Origin: Rhynchosporium graminicola
Lineage: Eukaryota; Ascomycota; Leotiomycetes; Helotiales; Ploettnerulaceae
Reading direction: 5' to 3'
DNA length: 64,000 nt
NCBI GenBank assembly: GCA_900074885.1
Contig: FJUW01000056.1
Location: 147,930 to 211,929 of the forward strand
Shown here: piece after piece, positions 12,509-24,033 of the stretch
Layout of the letters: every line of letters begins with the position of its first letter
Numbering within the stretch: the first letter of the stretch is position 1
Translations under genes and position numbers: made by a program
The notes under the pieces: model-generated
Databases searched by the model: none
Seen by the model: the letters and a program-made list of their open reading frames with translations, nothing else
Told to the model about the DNA's origin: nothing

Positions 12509-13326
12509 GTTAGTTCTGGCTGATGAATGCTAGAAATCGAATTTCTACGTTGTTGTCGAAGTCTCGGCTAAATCTGGAAGATACCTCTATGAATTTGTTC
12601 AATAAGAGTGTTAATGATGGATAAAAGTGCCGATTCCCTATCAAGACTAAGATACAAAGACCTTAGACCAAGTAATTACGAGAAGGTCTATATTGCCCTA
12701 AGCCACGACATTATTACATTTCTTCTAAGTAGGCTTTATTGTAAATCTCTATGGTTAAAGCCTAGGTATACTCCTTGAACAGCATCGACCTGATAGCTTC
12801 TTTTGATCTATCAACTTCCCGCGAAATTTAGCTAGTAATTACAGACGATGGTGAATAAAAAGATGGGCAAACAATCTTTTGTAAGTACATATGAACCTAA
12901 GTAGAACATGAAATTCCACAAAGTGTTTCATTATTTCATCAGGCACATTCGAAGTCTTTTTTGAAGAGAATGGACGAGAGAAGAAACGGGGTTAAGTGAA
13001 ATTATGTGAGGTTTCATTGATCACAAGTATATTGATTGATTTTCCGAGGAAAGAATCCTCCTCTATTTGTACAGCTTCAACCTCGATTCCAATGTTACTC
13101 AATACTGTTATTTCGGCACTTCGGTCTCGAAAGTCAAGGTTTCGAACGATGGTAGCGCTCCACGTGATATTGAAATACGGCTGAACGCTAAGAAGTGCTC
13201 CACCAAAAATGTCAACCTGGGCGGGAGAGCTACTGTCGAACTTCGATCACTGATCCAATACCTCTCAACACAAAGCTCCACAAAAGCCTCATTAATTTGC
13301 AGGACTTTCCGCCTTATACCGCCAAC
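12509..13326. other. Intergenic, upstream of CWC27, no gene seen
   Basis: AT-rich 0.8 kb between the monooxygenase relic and CWC27. It presumably holds the CWC27 promoter. No TATA box or conserved element stood out. Confidence 0.6.
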
Positions 13327-14928
13327 ATGTCCGCCCTCTACAACCTCGAGCCGCAGCCCACTGCATCATGTATCCTCCACACCACGTCCGGCGACATCTC
13401 TCTCGAACTTTGGGCGCAACAAATCCCCCTCACATGCCGAAACTTCCTACAACACTGTCTAGACGGGTACTACGACAATACGATCTTCCACCGCCTCGTT
13501 CCCGGTTTCATTCTACAAGGCGGTGATCCGACCGGTACTGGTTCCGGAGGAGAAAGTATATATGATGGCGGCGCATACTCTGAATCCCGCGAAGAAAATG
13601 GTATCTGGCCTATGGAAGATAGGAAAGGCGCGAATGCAGGTATGCAAGGCGTGGGATTCAAAGACGAATTTCACTCCAGGATAAAGTTCAATCGGAGAGG
13701 GTTGCTGGGGATGGCCAACGAAGGAAGTGACACGAATGGGAGTCAGTTCTTCTTGACGCTTGGCGAGACGCCTGAGTTGCAGGGCAAGAATACAGTGTTT
13801 GGACGTGTGGAAGGTGAGACTATTTATAATTTGGCGAGGATGGGAGAGGCTGAGGTTGGGCCAAATGAGAGGCCGGCGTATCCTACGAAAATTACGAGTG
13901 TGGAGGTGTTAGTTAATCCGTTTAAAGATATGGTTAGGAGGAGTAGGACGGCAGCTTTGACGGATCAACCGAAGGTAGAGGTGAAAAAGAAGAAGAGACA
14001 GGCTGGGAAACAACTTTTGAGTTTTGGAGACGAGGAGGGTGAGGGGGAAGCTGCGCCGGTGGTCAAGAAAGCGAAGTTTGATACGAGGATTGTGATGGAT
14101 ACACAAGATACCCAGGCTGATACGATACCTAAGCAAGAAAAGTCGAGGAAAGTCGAGAGAAAAGCAGCAAAACCAGTTTCTATTGAATCCTCCCCCGGAT
14201 CAACCCCTCCTCCAAACACTCTCCCAAATCGAGCCGCCAAAGTCGAGATCCGCGATATCTCATCATCCCCAGAACCAGTACAGAAAGTCTCCTCTTTGCT
14301 TGAGAGGACAAATGCTCAAATAGCGGAACTGAAAGCATCTATGAAACGAAACGTTACAGTAGCGCCCGTAGAAGAGAAGAAGAAGTCGGCATTGGAGTCT
14401 ATGATACCCGCAAATTCGATCCGTGGACGGAAACGACGGCCGGGAGAAAATATGCCTGATCAAGGCACGATAGATATTTTGAAAGCGTTTCAGTCTAAAT
14501 TGCAAAATGCTCCACCGGAGAAAGAAGTAGTTAAGCCTGAAAACACAGACAACAAAGCTAATGGTGTTGAAGCTGAGGATGATGAAGAGGAGGCCGCTTT
14601 ATGTGATTTACATTTCATAGCGCAGTGTCAGTCTTGCAAGAAATGGGATGAGGAGGATCAGGACGAAGTGGATGATATCGATGATGCTGGGTGGATGTCT
14701 CATGCTTTGTCATTCAAAGAAGATAAACTGGGCAAAGATCTCAGTTACAGGAAGAAGGCGGAAGATGAGCTGGTGGTCATTGATCCGAGAGAAAAGGCGA
14801 GAACGTTGAAAGAGGATATGAAAGCTAAGAGGGAAGCTAGGGCGGGAGACTCTGGGAGGTCTTGGGACATGGCGAGGAACGATAATTTGTCTAGGGCTTC
14901 AGCGCTGGCTGGCAGAGGTGCGAAATGA
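13327..14928 (+). CDS. CWC27: Spliceosome-associated cyclophilin CWC27 (single exon)
   Basis: The 533-residue frame starts at the ATG at 13327 (context CCAACATGTCC). Upstream in-frame sequence has no ATG. The cyclophilin domain spans about residues 10-176 with FHRLVPGFILQGGD, NRRGLLGMANEGSDTNGSQFF and GKNTVFGRV. The position equivalent to Trp121 of cyclophilin A is Glu150 (TPELQGK), the substitution known in CWC27 proteins, which lack normal prolyl isomerase activity. A charged, disordered second half carries the family motif RGRKRRPG...TIDILKAFQSKL. CWC27 joins the activated spliceosome with CWC22. Residues about 84-110 are an insertion between GGAY and FKDEFHSR that I do not expect in the family (see findings). 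Confidence 0.93.
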   Translation: MSALYNLEPQPTASCILHTTSGDISLELWAQQIPLTCRNFLQHCLDGYYDNTIFHRLVPGFILQGGDPTGTGSGGESIYDGGAYSESREENGIWPMEDRKGANAGMQGVGFKDEFHSRIKFNRRGLLGMANEGSDTNGSQFFLTLGETPELQGKNTVFGRVEGETIYNLARMGEAEVGPNERPAYPTKITSVEVLVNPFKDMVRRSRTAALTDQPKVEVKKKKRQAGKQLLSFGDEEGEGEAAPVVKKAKFDTRIVMDTQDTQADTIPKQEKSRKVERKAAKPVSIESSPGSTPPPNTLPNRAAKVEIRDISSSPEPVQKVSSLLERTNAQIAELKASMKRNVTVAPVEEKKKSALESMIPANSIRGRKRRPGENMPDQGTIDILKAFQSKLQNAPPEKEVVKPENTDNKANGVEAEDDEEEAALCDLHFIAQCQSCKKWDEEDQDEVDDIDDAGWMSHALSFKEDKLGKDLSYRKKAEDELVVIDPREKARTLKEDMKAKREARAGDSGRSWDMARNDNLSRASALAGRGAK

Positions 14929-16351
14929 GGACTTGAGGGCGTGCCGATGGATCCCACAAGGAATCTCGTACAAAAGGATTCCGGATGAACCTCTAAAGAG
15001 GTCCGGCATTTCTCAGTCTTCTTGTACCACGAAAGCAACAAGATCAGTTGCGACCATCTCTACCAATGTCAAAGGCTGACCCAGATGAAAGGCTCCCTAG
15101 ATGTACGTACAGAAAAGCATCTGCCTTCTTGAAAGAAACCATAACCTTCCTATACACCACGTCCTAGTTTTCAGCACATGAGGGTTTTATGGTGCCTTGA
15201 GCAAGTAATCCATTATTTTCGAGCCGTCACTGACACCTACGTTAAGATATACGGATAAATTCCTAACAAATCGAGGATCTTCCAACTTTGGTCACTGCCA
15301 GTGTAGCATACGCTCACCGCTCATTAACCCACATTTCCTCCCATGTGATCATCATCATGATAAAAACATAATGTCCAAAAGCAATTTTGATTAAATCGTA
15401 AACGTATCTAGCGCTGAAACGTAGCATGAAGGGAAGTTACCTCGGTCAAAAAGAGCATCCCAAACAAACCATATTCCTTGTTCCTCTACTGCCACAATCA
15501 AGTATACTATGATTCTTGCATCCTCAACACAAGAACTATTTCTACAGTTATGTGAACTTTCTCGAGGAAGTATTCACGAGGCTAGGTTCAGCCTTATGAC
15601 CAGCCTTGTGGCGCAAGATGACAGGGTACTTCATTGGGCGACTGCTGTATTCGCTTGCTGACAAGTCATAAATCTTACGATGGGGCCGCATCGTGAGGAC
15701 GTCAGAATGCGATAGGTATCAAAAAATACCACCCCGCTACAACTGACCCAACACCACCATACTCTGCTTTGCTTCACATTGTCGCATCATGAGTATATCC
15801 TCAATTACCTGATTTCCTGCTGGAAAATCTATGAAACCATTCACAGGAAGTGGTAAAGGCTGCGAAAACCTCCGAAACCATCCAACAATCAACGAGCCGA
15901 CCTGGCCTTGCAGGATCCCGAATCGAACCTTTCGCATTGATTCATCGACGAACGACCATAATTTCTGAACACCAAGTCCAATACCTTTGTCAGTTGACAA
16001 TAGGATTTGATGTTAGAAAGCCCACGATCTGAATCTGTTTCTGTTCTGCCTCCTCTTTGAACTTTCCAGGTACCGTGGCACATTTAAACAGCCATCACGA
16101 TAATTCCCCTCTACACAACAGTTTCCAGATCTCCGGCGCATACCAGAAGCTACGCAATCATCATCTATCAACGAAGAAGAGCCAGCGGTTGTACGCAGCT
16201 AACTGTCATAACCTCGAGTGTGTGGAAACGCAAGGAGCCTGAAGTTGCAAGGAAGGCCTGCAGCCAGCCTCGACTTCCTCAAGATACCATCAACTCTAAC
16301 ACAATTCCAGACCGCACGCCTCTGCCTATTTAACCACCAACGCTAAGTCGC
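14929..16351. other. Intergenic between CWC27 and HSF, no gene seen
   Basis: 1.4 kb separating two same-strand genes: CWC27 3' region first, then HSF promoter and leader. No supported coding frame, RNA gene or repeat was found. Confidence 0.65.
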
Positions 16352-18763
16352 ATGCCCCCCAACATGGCTCCCACGAATACAAGAAAGCGAGCTGCGCCAG
16401 GATCTTCACAAGCCGACCAGATGCCGCAATCTTACACTGCACCCGCTCAGGTCTCGAATGCCGATTTTCTCGACTGGAATCAGCCCGAAAATACCAACAA
16501 TAGCACACGCTTCAACGATCAGTCTGACGGGTACAATATGAGCAATTACTCTAACTCTGGTGGTGCTGGTGGGATGTCGCAAGCTCCGAATACTTTCGAT
16601 CAAGCAGTTCCTACGGCCTCAACACAGCTGGCGCGTCGGCCAAACAGTAATCGACAGCTCGTGCAGACGGCGAACCGGATGGCATACGATAACCAAGTTG
16701 ATCCTTGGGGTCAGTTTGGAGATGATTCGATATTGGATACACAAGATGGAAGTGGAGTTATTGAGGAGAATGATAATATTGAGTTGTTGGAAGAGAGGGC
16801 TGCTGTTGCAAAGAGAGATGCGCAATCGAAGCGCAAACAGATTCCGCCGTTTGTGCAGAAGTTAAGCAGGTAAGCTTTCCCGCTCCCATGAGTCCGCTCC
16901 CATTTTGACTGACTGTGTTCAAGTTTCCTCGACGAATCGAAAAATACCGAACTCATTCGTTGGTCTGATCGAGGTGATTCGTTTGTAGTTTTAGACGAAG
17001 ATGAATTCGCGAAGACCTTGATCCCGGAACTATTCAAACACAACAATTACGCATCATTCGTCCGGCAATTGAATATGTATGGATTTCACAAGAGAGTTGG
17101 ATTATCGGATAATTCGATGAAGGCAAGCGAACGGAAGAATAAGAGTCCCAGCGAGTACTACAACCCATACTTCAAGCGCGGCCACCCGAATCTGCTTTGG
17201 CTTATTAATAAGCCGAAGGGTGGGAATGCTCAGAAGAAAAAGTCGTCGAATTCGAAGGTTAAGAACGAGGAGGTTGGAGATGGAGAGAGTGATGATGATG
17301 GAAGGGAGATTGAGGAGGTGTATGGGAACAATGTGCAGCAATCGAGAGCCATTTCCGCTGCTCCTGAAGCTGGACCTCTCCAACGTCGAGATGTGGCAGC
17401 CTTGCAAAATCAACTCGCTGAAATTCAGAAACAGCAAGGTAATATCACATCAGCCATTGCGCGGTTACGGAAGGATCATAATCAGCTATACCAGCAGTCG
17501 GTCGCTTTCCAATCATTACACGATAGACACGAGAATTCGATCAGCGCCATCCTCACTTTCCTGGCTACGGTCTATAATCGCAGTCTGGATGGTCAAGGTC
17601 CGCAGAATATCGCTCAGATGTTCGCGAGTGGGATTAATCATAATGATCCACAGCCTCATGGAAGCGTAGTGGACATTGGAGATGTTTCGAATCAACAGGA
17701 GCAGAAGACCGGTAGCATGAGTCCACATCGGAGACCTCAGCGACTGCTCATGGCGCCTCTCGGTGCTGGTGGTGGTCGAGCAGCTACAGCCTCTCCATCG
17801 ACAACACCAACTCCTCAATCTCACACCTATCAGAAGCATAACCTAAATGCACCCCACGCAGCCATGATCGAAGAACTCTTTGACGCACCCACCGAAACGC
17901 CACAAGAATTCCAACCCGACCGTACCTCACAGCACCAACATCAACGCACCCCATCTAGCCAAAACCAATCTCAGAACCAAGCTCGTATCCCTCAATCAAA
18001 CATGATGATGAACATCATCCAAGACACCAACGCCCAAACACTTCAAAACCCAAACTCTGTCCTCCAATTCCCCGAAATGCTCTCGCACTATGAGAACTCG
18101 AATGGCAATTCCCCGCTCACCAACGAACAACGCAATTCCATGTTAAACCTCATGGCTCACACCTCATCTGCATCCAACTCCAACAACGCTTTAACGTCCC
18201 CAACGCCGCCCCCACAACCTAGTTTGGAGGAGTTGGGATATACGCAAGGCGAGATTGAGAATCTACTGAACTTGCAGGTGGAGCAGACGCGGAATATCAA
18301 TGAAGTGAAAGCCACCATCGCACCGCTTAGTCCTTCAGGTTCGGTTCCAGGTCTGGAAGGCGATACGTATTTCAGCGGTATGGACGCCACCCACCCTAGT
18401 GATGGGGCGAATCTGGATTTAGATCAATACCTTGATACAGGCGCATTCTATACAGGGAGTAGTCCTATGGCTATGGCTGGCAATGGAGATTATGGCTATG
18501 ATATTGGTGTTGATGGGGGATTTGGGGATGGAAGTGGTTTAGGGGGCATGGGAGGGGGAATGGGGTTGGGAGAAAGCCATTTCGACATGGGGATGGATGG
18601 CGCGGCTGATAGTCCGGAGATTGTTGCGGTAAAGGTGGAGAGTTTGAATAGTAGTGCTGCTCATACGCCGGAAGGAGGCGTTGAGACCCCGGAGGATTTG
18701 AATGGGATGAGTGGTGGTGGAGACATGGGAACGAGTCCCAGTAAGAAACGGAGGAAGAACTGA
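16352..18763 (+). CDS. HSF1: Heat shock transcription factor HSF1-like (two exons)
   Basis: Exons 16352-16869 and 16924-18763 (54-bp intron, GTAAGC...TTCAAG) give 785 residues. The intron splits the DNA-binding domain, as phase 2 in a Ser codon. A second ATG at 16364 has the better context (CCAACATGG) and may be the true start (781 residues). The HSF DNA-binding domain is at about 165-271 (PPFVQKLSSFLDE, FKHNNYASFVRQLNMYGFHK, FKRGHPNLLWLI). A heptad-repeat trimerisation coiled coil follows at about 328-387 (ALQNQLAEIQKQQGNITSAIARLR...). A Gln/Asn/Pro-rich activation-type region, a Gly/Met/Asp-rich tract and a basic end (SKKRRKN) make up the rest. It acts in the nucleus on heat-shock elements. 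The single HSF-type fold and length fit the essential fungal HSF1 rather than SKN7, which would carry a receiver domain. Confidence 0.92.
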
Positions 18764-21700
18764 ATTGAGGAGTCTGGAACCTAGATTGAGCTTGATATGG
18801 GGCGTTTTCGGAGATAGGACGTGCGGATGGATGGAAGCGACGGCTTTGATTCCGGGGCGTTCATGGGTTTGAAAGGAAAGTGTGAAGCGTCTTTACAAGA
18901 TGTGATATGATATCATGAGCAGCGAAACCTTTCCAGCGTGGCCATCCTGACTTGGTTCGGTTGTGTAGAAATAAATACTAGGTAGATTGTAGAATTTTGA
19001 TTCAACTCGTCCCTTGTAGCTAGCTTAGTCTACAGCTCACGGGATGGGAGCTATCAAACAGAGATTGTAGATACAAGATGGAAGATGACAATGTTCAGAG
19101 TTACAGATATATCTTCTCCGTGTACGAACCCCTTATTGAATTTCTTATCTCAGGTGATGGATTGTGTGAATCATGAATCAGATTTCTTGAGGAACAGTCC
19201 AGCTGGATGGACTCTTGATGCATTGCACTTCTACTTCTGTGTTTGACTAAGCAGACGGCGGATCGTCAGATCTTTCCCAGGAGAATACAGGTGTTATGCT
19301 TACAACTGGTAACGAGTCTGCTTATTCCAATGTGCATGCTGGAGGTGACTGTCATCGTATGCGGCCGAGATAGCAGTGTTAAGAGCCTGAAATTATTTCA
19401 ACTATTATGATACCCGGAACATTTTTATGGCCTCTGAATTTTCGGCAGGGAAAGGTATGAGAGTCCCGAAATTCAAAATACTTCATAGGTAGCTTTATTC
19501 TCACGCCTGAATATTTGGGTATTTCTAAGCTCCTAGGCATGAAATACTGCAGGAGTTTGAGGGTTCTGATATATGATTCATATTGTTGTTAGATACAGTA
19601 TAACCTCTTCCTTGCACGTAAAAGGTATATTCATTGCCGTCGTATTCATCAATTGCACCACCATACCCGTCCCATATTTCGAACTCAGCTTCCGTGATTC
19701 CGTTCTCCCTCCTTCTTACTCTGACTTTACTTGCACACCTCGCCATGTCCAAATTTTCAGGTCGTGATGAAATCGTGCTGACAGGGATACTGTGAGGTGC
19801 AAGTTCTCAAGCGAGAGCTTATCGGGCGTTGCTTTACAGGAATTTGTGCTATGCAAAATTTGCCTCTGACCTTGACACTCTCGATATTCAGATGAACCTT
19901 TACATGTAATATAATGTACAACACGTCGAATACCGCAAGCCAAAAATGAGGATGTACGAAAATAAGACACTCATATCTACATCTTGATACTGATGATACT
20001 CATCTCAAGTCTGTTCTACATGGAAATTATTAGTTGCCACCCACCTTCCCAGTAAGCATAAATCCATCCACGCTTCCCCAAACCCTCGCGACTTTCTCAA
20101 ATCCCGAATTTCAGACTGTCATCCTTGCTAAGGTACGTCTTGATAAACAGTTTCTTTGTTCTGTAATCTTCCCAAGTGCTTCATACTCTAGTACATGCCT
20201 TTCTTGGATAGCTAAAATCGCTACATTACCGCCCAATTCGCATGTAGCGCGGCCGCAGGCGAAGCCTATGCGCTACGGGGAGTGCTTTAGCATATAAAGG
20301 TTTGAAGTCACTAGAAATGACTGCAGAAGTCTGGTCTCGTGTTCTAGATCTCAGATGATTCGAGTGATGTAATATCCAGACCCTGTGATGAGATAATTCG
20401 CACCTGGAGCTCGAACATCGGCTGTACCCTGTCAAGTAAGTTTCGATGCATCTCTCATGTTGTTGTCTCTGCCTTTCTCTGACTGGCTTCTCAAGAGCTC
20501 AGATACCGGTTTTGGTGTTTGAATGTGAGATTCGATGATATATTATGAGATGTGTTCAGTAGTGTTAATCAGCGTTACACGTATGTATTGAGTCACTGGC
20601 ACGAACTAGTTCCGCCGGTCTCAGGACACCAACCAGGATAGCGCACAAACAAACCACCCGAAGCCGAAGGGTAATTACACAGATTCTACGTGAATTCTGA
20701 GATTTGCAAGCGAGTACGCGCGCACGACATATTTTTTTACTTAGGTGTTGCAAGGGTAGAAAATTAGCGTGGCGATTGATGTACGAAGTACAGTATCAAA
20801 ACAAGCGAAGTTCTGATTGAGTACATACATACCGGTGTGACATTTCCCGACTCCGGAATCAAAGTAATATTTTTTCAAAAGCCTAACTCGACTCAGATGC
20901 CGAGGATATTCTTTCCACCTTTTCTGGAAATGGGAATTCTTCCCACAGAGATTTCCGCACTTGCAGGCTCAGTCTTAGTCCAAGTTGACCCGCAATTCCG
21001 GTTACTTACCCTTATAACATGATCAAATGTGAGCCACTTTCTCAAGAACCACTTCTTAGATTCCTCTAGGTTCAGATATAGCCGTAGACATAAGTTTCTC
21101 GGTGTTTGAAAACAATATTAGAAGGCGCTGATAAATTGTGCTAATCAAGGAAGCTTTTTGCAGGTTTAGATATCCCCACCTCAAAGTATTCTAAGACCCA
21201 ATTACGACTTCTTCCACTTCGCTTCTGCAAGTTTCCCAACTCTTCTTTGTCTCATCTCGGAGATGTATAGTCTTACGCCGAGTACAATCGGAAGTATGTC
21301 CACTTAGTATGTAGTACGGTAACCCATAGCTACGCGTGAATGATAGAAAGAACAAACGAGCCACTTTGTCACAAAATATATAGATAACCTACGTTACTAA
21401 CTATCGAAGGTACAAGAGCCGGCTATGGTAGTAAGTCGTACCAATTTTAGTAAGGGTATGGCAGAAATAGAAGATGGGGTACAAGGCATCAAAGTTATGC
21501 TAGGTGGGTATGTTCGGAATCCAGATCCCACTTAGCAAAAGACCCTTCGGACAGATGGTACCTCGAAAGACGCTATTGTAGGTATTTTATTTATAGTCTG
21601 GAGTTTGGCTTACCTTGAGTAATGACTTAAATAAGACGTGTTTTCAAGGGTAAGGAACCGGCTAAGCAAACTCCTCCACAGTCCTGTCTAGACCTTCTGA

Positions 21701-24033
21701 GCGTGCTGCGCTTCCTCGGACACACTTCTTTATCTGGAACAGAGTGATGAAGGCTGTGCAGGCCTTTTTGCACAGACATTCCGCTGAACTCTGCCAGAAA
21801 CGTGGGCGTTGCGTTTGTACTGCTGAGAGTCTCGTTATTGTTGTGTTTATTTTAATACACATTCAAGGGTTCGAGGACGGGATTCAATAAAGCGGGGAAC
21901 AAGGAAAATGGATCATCATGCTCGATTTCATTATTCAAAACGCGGCTGGCCTTTCTGTTCACTATATTGGAAGTCAATCTCCCCGTCTCGAATCGTGGTA
22001 CAAAGTAGCATACGCGGTTGCCTTGCTTTCGCCCTGTTCTCAAGGCATCTTCTGCGTGAACAAGACATAGCTCATCCGCAGTAATATGTCCGCTGACTCT
22101 GTGCCATGAATAAACCCACAAAGATCGTAAAGAATTTTCCGCCTAGTCTGGGTCCACTAGGTGGACTACTTAGAGAAGGGGGACATCAGGTTTATGTACT
22201 CGCCTGAGCGACTGAAGATTTTCTAGTCGTCCTTGAATGGCGAACCAGAGACCTTGAATGATTGGATGCGTAAGCTTGCGAACCGTTACTTCGGGCATGG
22301 TAGTACGTCTAGTCTGAATGATGATGTCGAAGCAGAAGTTTGGAACACATATGAAAGGGAGGGCCTAGAGCAGCAGAGGAAATGCTCGAAATATCGAATA
22401 AATAATATCTCTAGTCTCGAGTTCCGGGGTGCGGCTTATACCAATAGAGCCTAGTAATTTTGCTCAAAAGACTGGACCTGAAAGAGCCCTACAATCGGGG
22501 CTCACTTTCTTGGGACGTATTGCTTAGTCGAGACCTAACCGTTAAACTTCTACCCCGGAATGTAGGCGAGGCACACGACCATCTTTGTTCTGCCGAAAGG
22601 AAACGCAAAGGACCCGATGAAAGTTCTTGAGAATGATTGAGATTTGTACAACAGATTCTGCGGAAGTTTATTGACATTGATCCATAAACTCGAGGTGTTT
22701 CAATGCCTTCGAAAAAGGATTCCCTTCGTTTTCCATATCGTAGCATTGAAGATGTTCCGGTGTACGTGAGTGAGGCTCAAAATTGCGCTTAACAACGCGC
22801 TACCACCGGGTAGGGCTGCTAAGCGACATAATTGTTTGCTAAGCGTACATTTTTTTTCCCTTGAATAGCAGACACAACTTTTTGGAATAATGAATTGATC
22901 TTGACGCGTCAAACCAAAATTAGTGATATCAGAGAGTTTCGTTGAGGAGCATGTGTAGGATGGGCCTTCGAATTTTTTGGTGCTCGCAGTTTCCCCTCGT
23001 TTTTCTGCTGAGAAAATCGTCGAGGTGTCTGCTTCGGAACTAAAGATAATTTTGTTCCCGGAGACTTTCACCTCTTTCGACACAGCACTTGACATCCGGA
23101 ATCCTATATCTCGTTCGTAACTCCTCTCACATTAGTGTCATTAGGCACACGCTCGAACTCAGAGCTAGCAAGCCGAGCTAGCAAGCCCCTCAGCTCAGTT
23201 GGTTCAAGTCTTGTACAAGTTATCTGCTCTCCACAACTCCGATATTGTCGGCTATTTCTGTAGTGGAGGAAGCGAAGAAAAGATCACTGTGGATAGACCT
23301 CGAATTCATTTCATATCACAGAAAAGGGAATGACGACTAATAGCGGATCAGGCTATCAGTGTCCTATGTAAGCTTGAGGAAGTATAACCGAACTAAAAAT
23401 CACGTAGGGCGTCTAGACTCCTGACACCGCGGCTCTCCGAGGTTATAAGGCCCTCACCAGAGGCTAAATAAAGTTTACAAGGAGTGAAAACGCGGTGGAA
23501 AATGGTCTCTTGAAAGAAAAGTAGCTTGTGAGTTGAAATCATACCAAGAGCTCTTCTCAATTAAATCGGAGGAAAATCGTGTAGAACGTCGAGTTTGAAC
23601 ATTGCATAGCATGGCTTGACAGTTATAGTACGAAGGCGCTGCGGATGAAGGGTTATGCTGCTGATGTCTATGTATCGAAAATGCCCGAAGTAAAGACTTT
23701 AGTTACAGAATACCTGCTAAAAAGGCCAGAAGACTAAAAAGGCGTACCTACCATGAGAGAAATGCGGTTGAACTAAAACTAGCGGTCGTACTTCTTTTTA
23801 TTATTGCAACGCTTATTGCAACACTTGCTAAAGTTCCAACAATCGTCGCTTTTAGTATGTCCTTAATGCCACAAGCGGTTATTTGCAGTATATGTAGAAC
23901 TGCTACCCCTCTTCTTTACGATCAGTTACATCTCCCATCACCCACATACATAAAAAACAACACAATCAAGGAATTTTCACGCACGCAAGCACGCACGCAC
24001 GTTTTAACAAAAGGCAATTGCTGTTAGAACAGC
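18764..24033. other. Long intergenic region (5.3 kb) without a supported gene
   Basis: No frame could be joined into a convincing gene. Three short stretches have protein-like composition but no recognised family: 19525-19746 (-), which starts MARCASKVRVRRRENG; 22233-22454 (+), which contains DVEAEVWNTYEREGLEQQRK; and 22700-23095 (-), 131 residues. They may be remnants or chance. GCAC-type short repeats occur at about 23978-24002, just upstream of the next gene. Confidence 0.55.

Noticed and set aside
23186..23214. tRNA-like sequence (CAGCTCAGTTGGTTCAAGTC)
   Set aside because: It resembles tRNA box A joined directly to a box-B-like stretch, but the flanks cannot form acceptor, anticodon and T arms at the required spacing.
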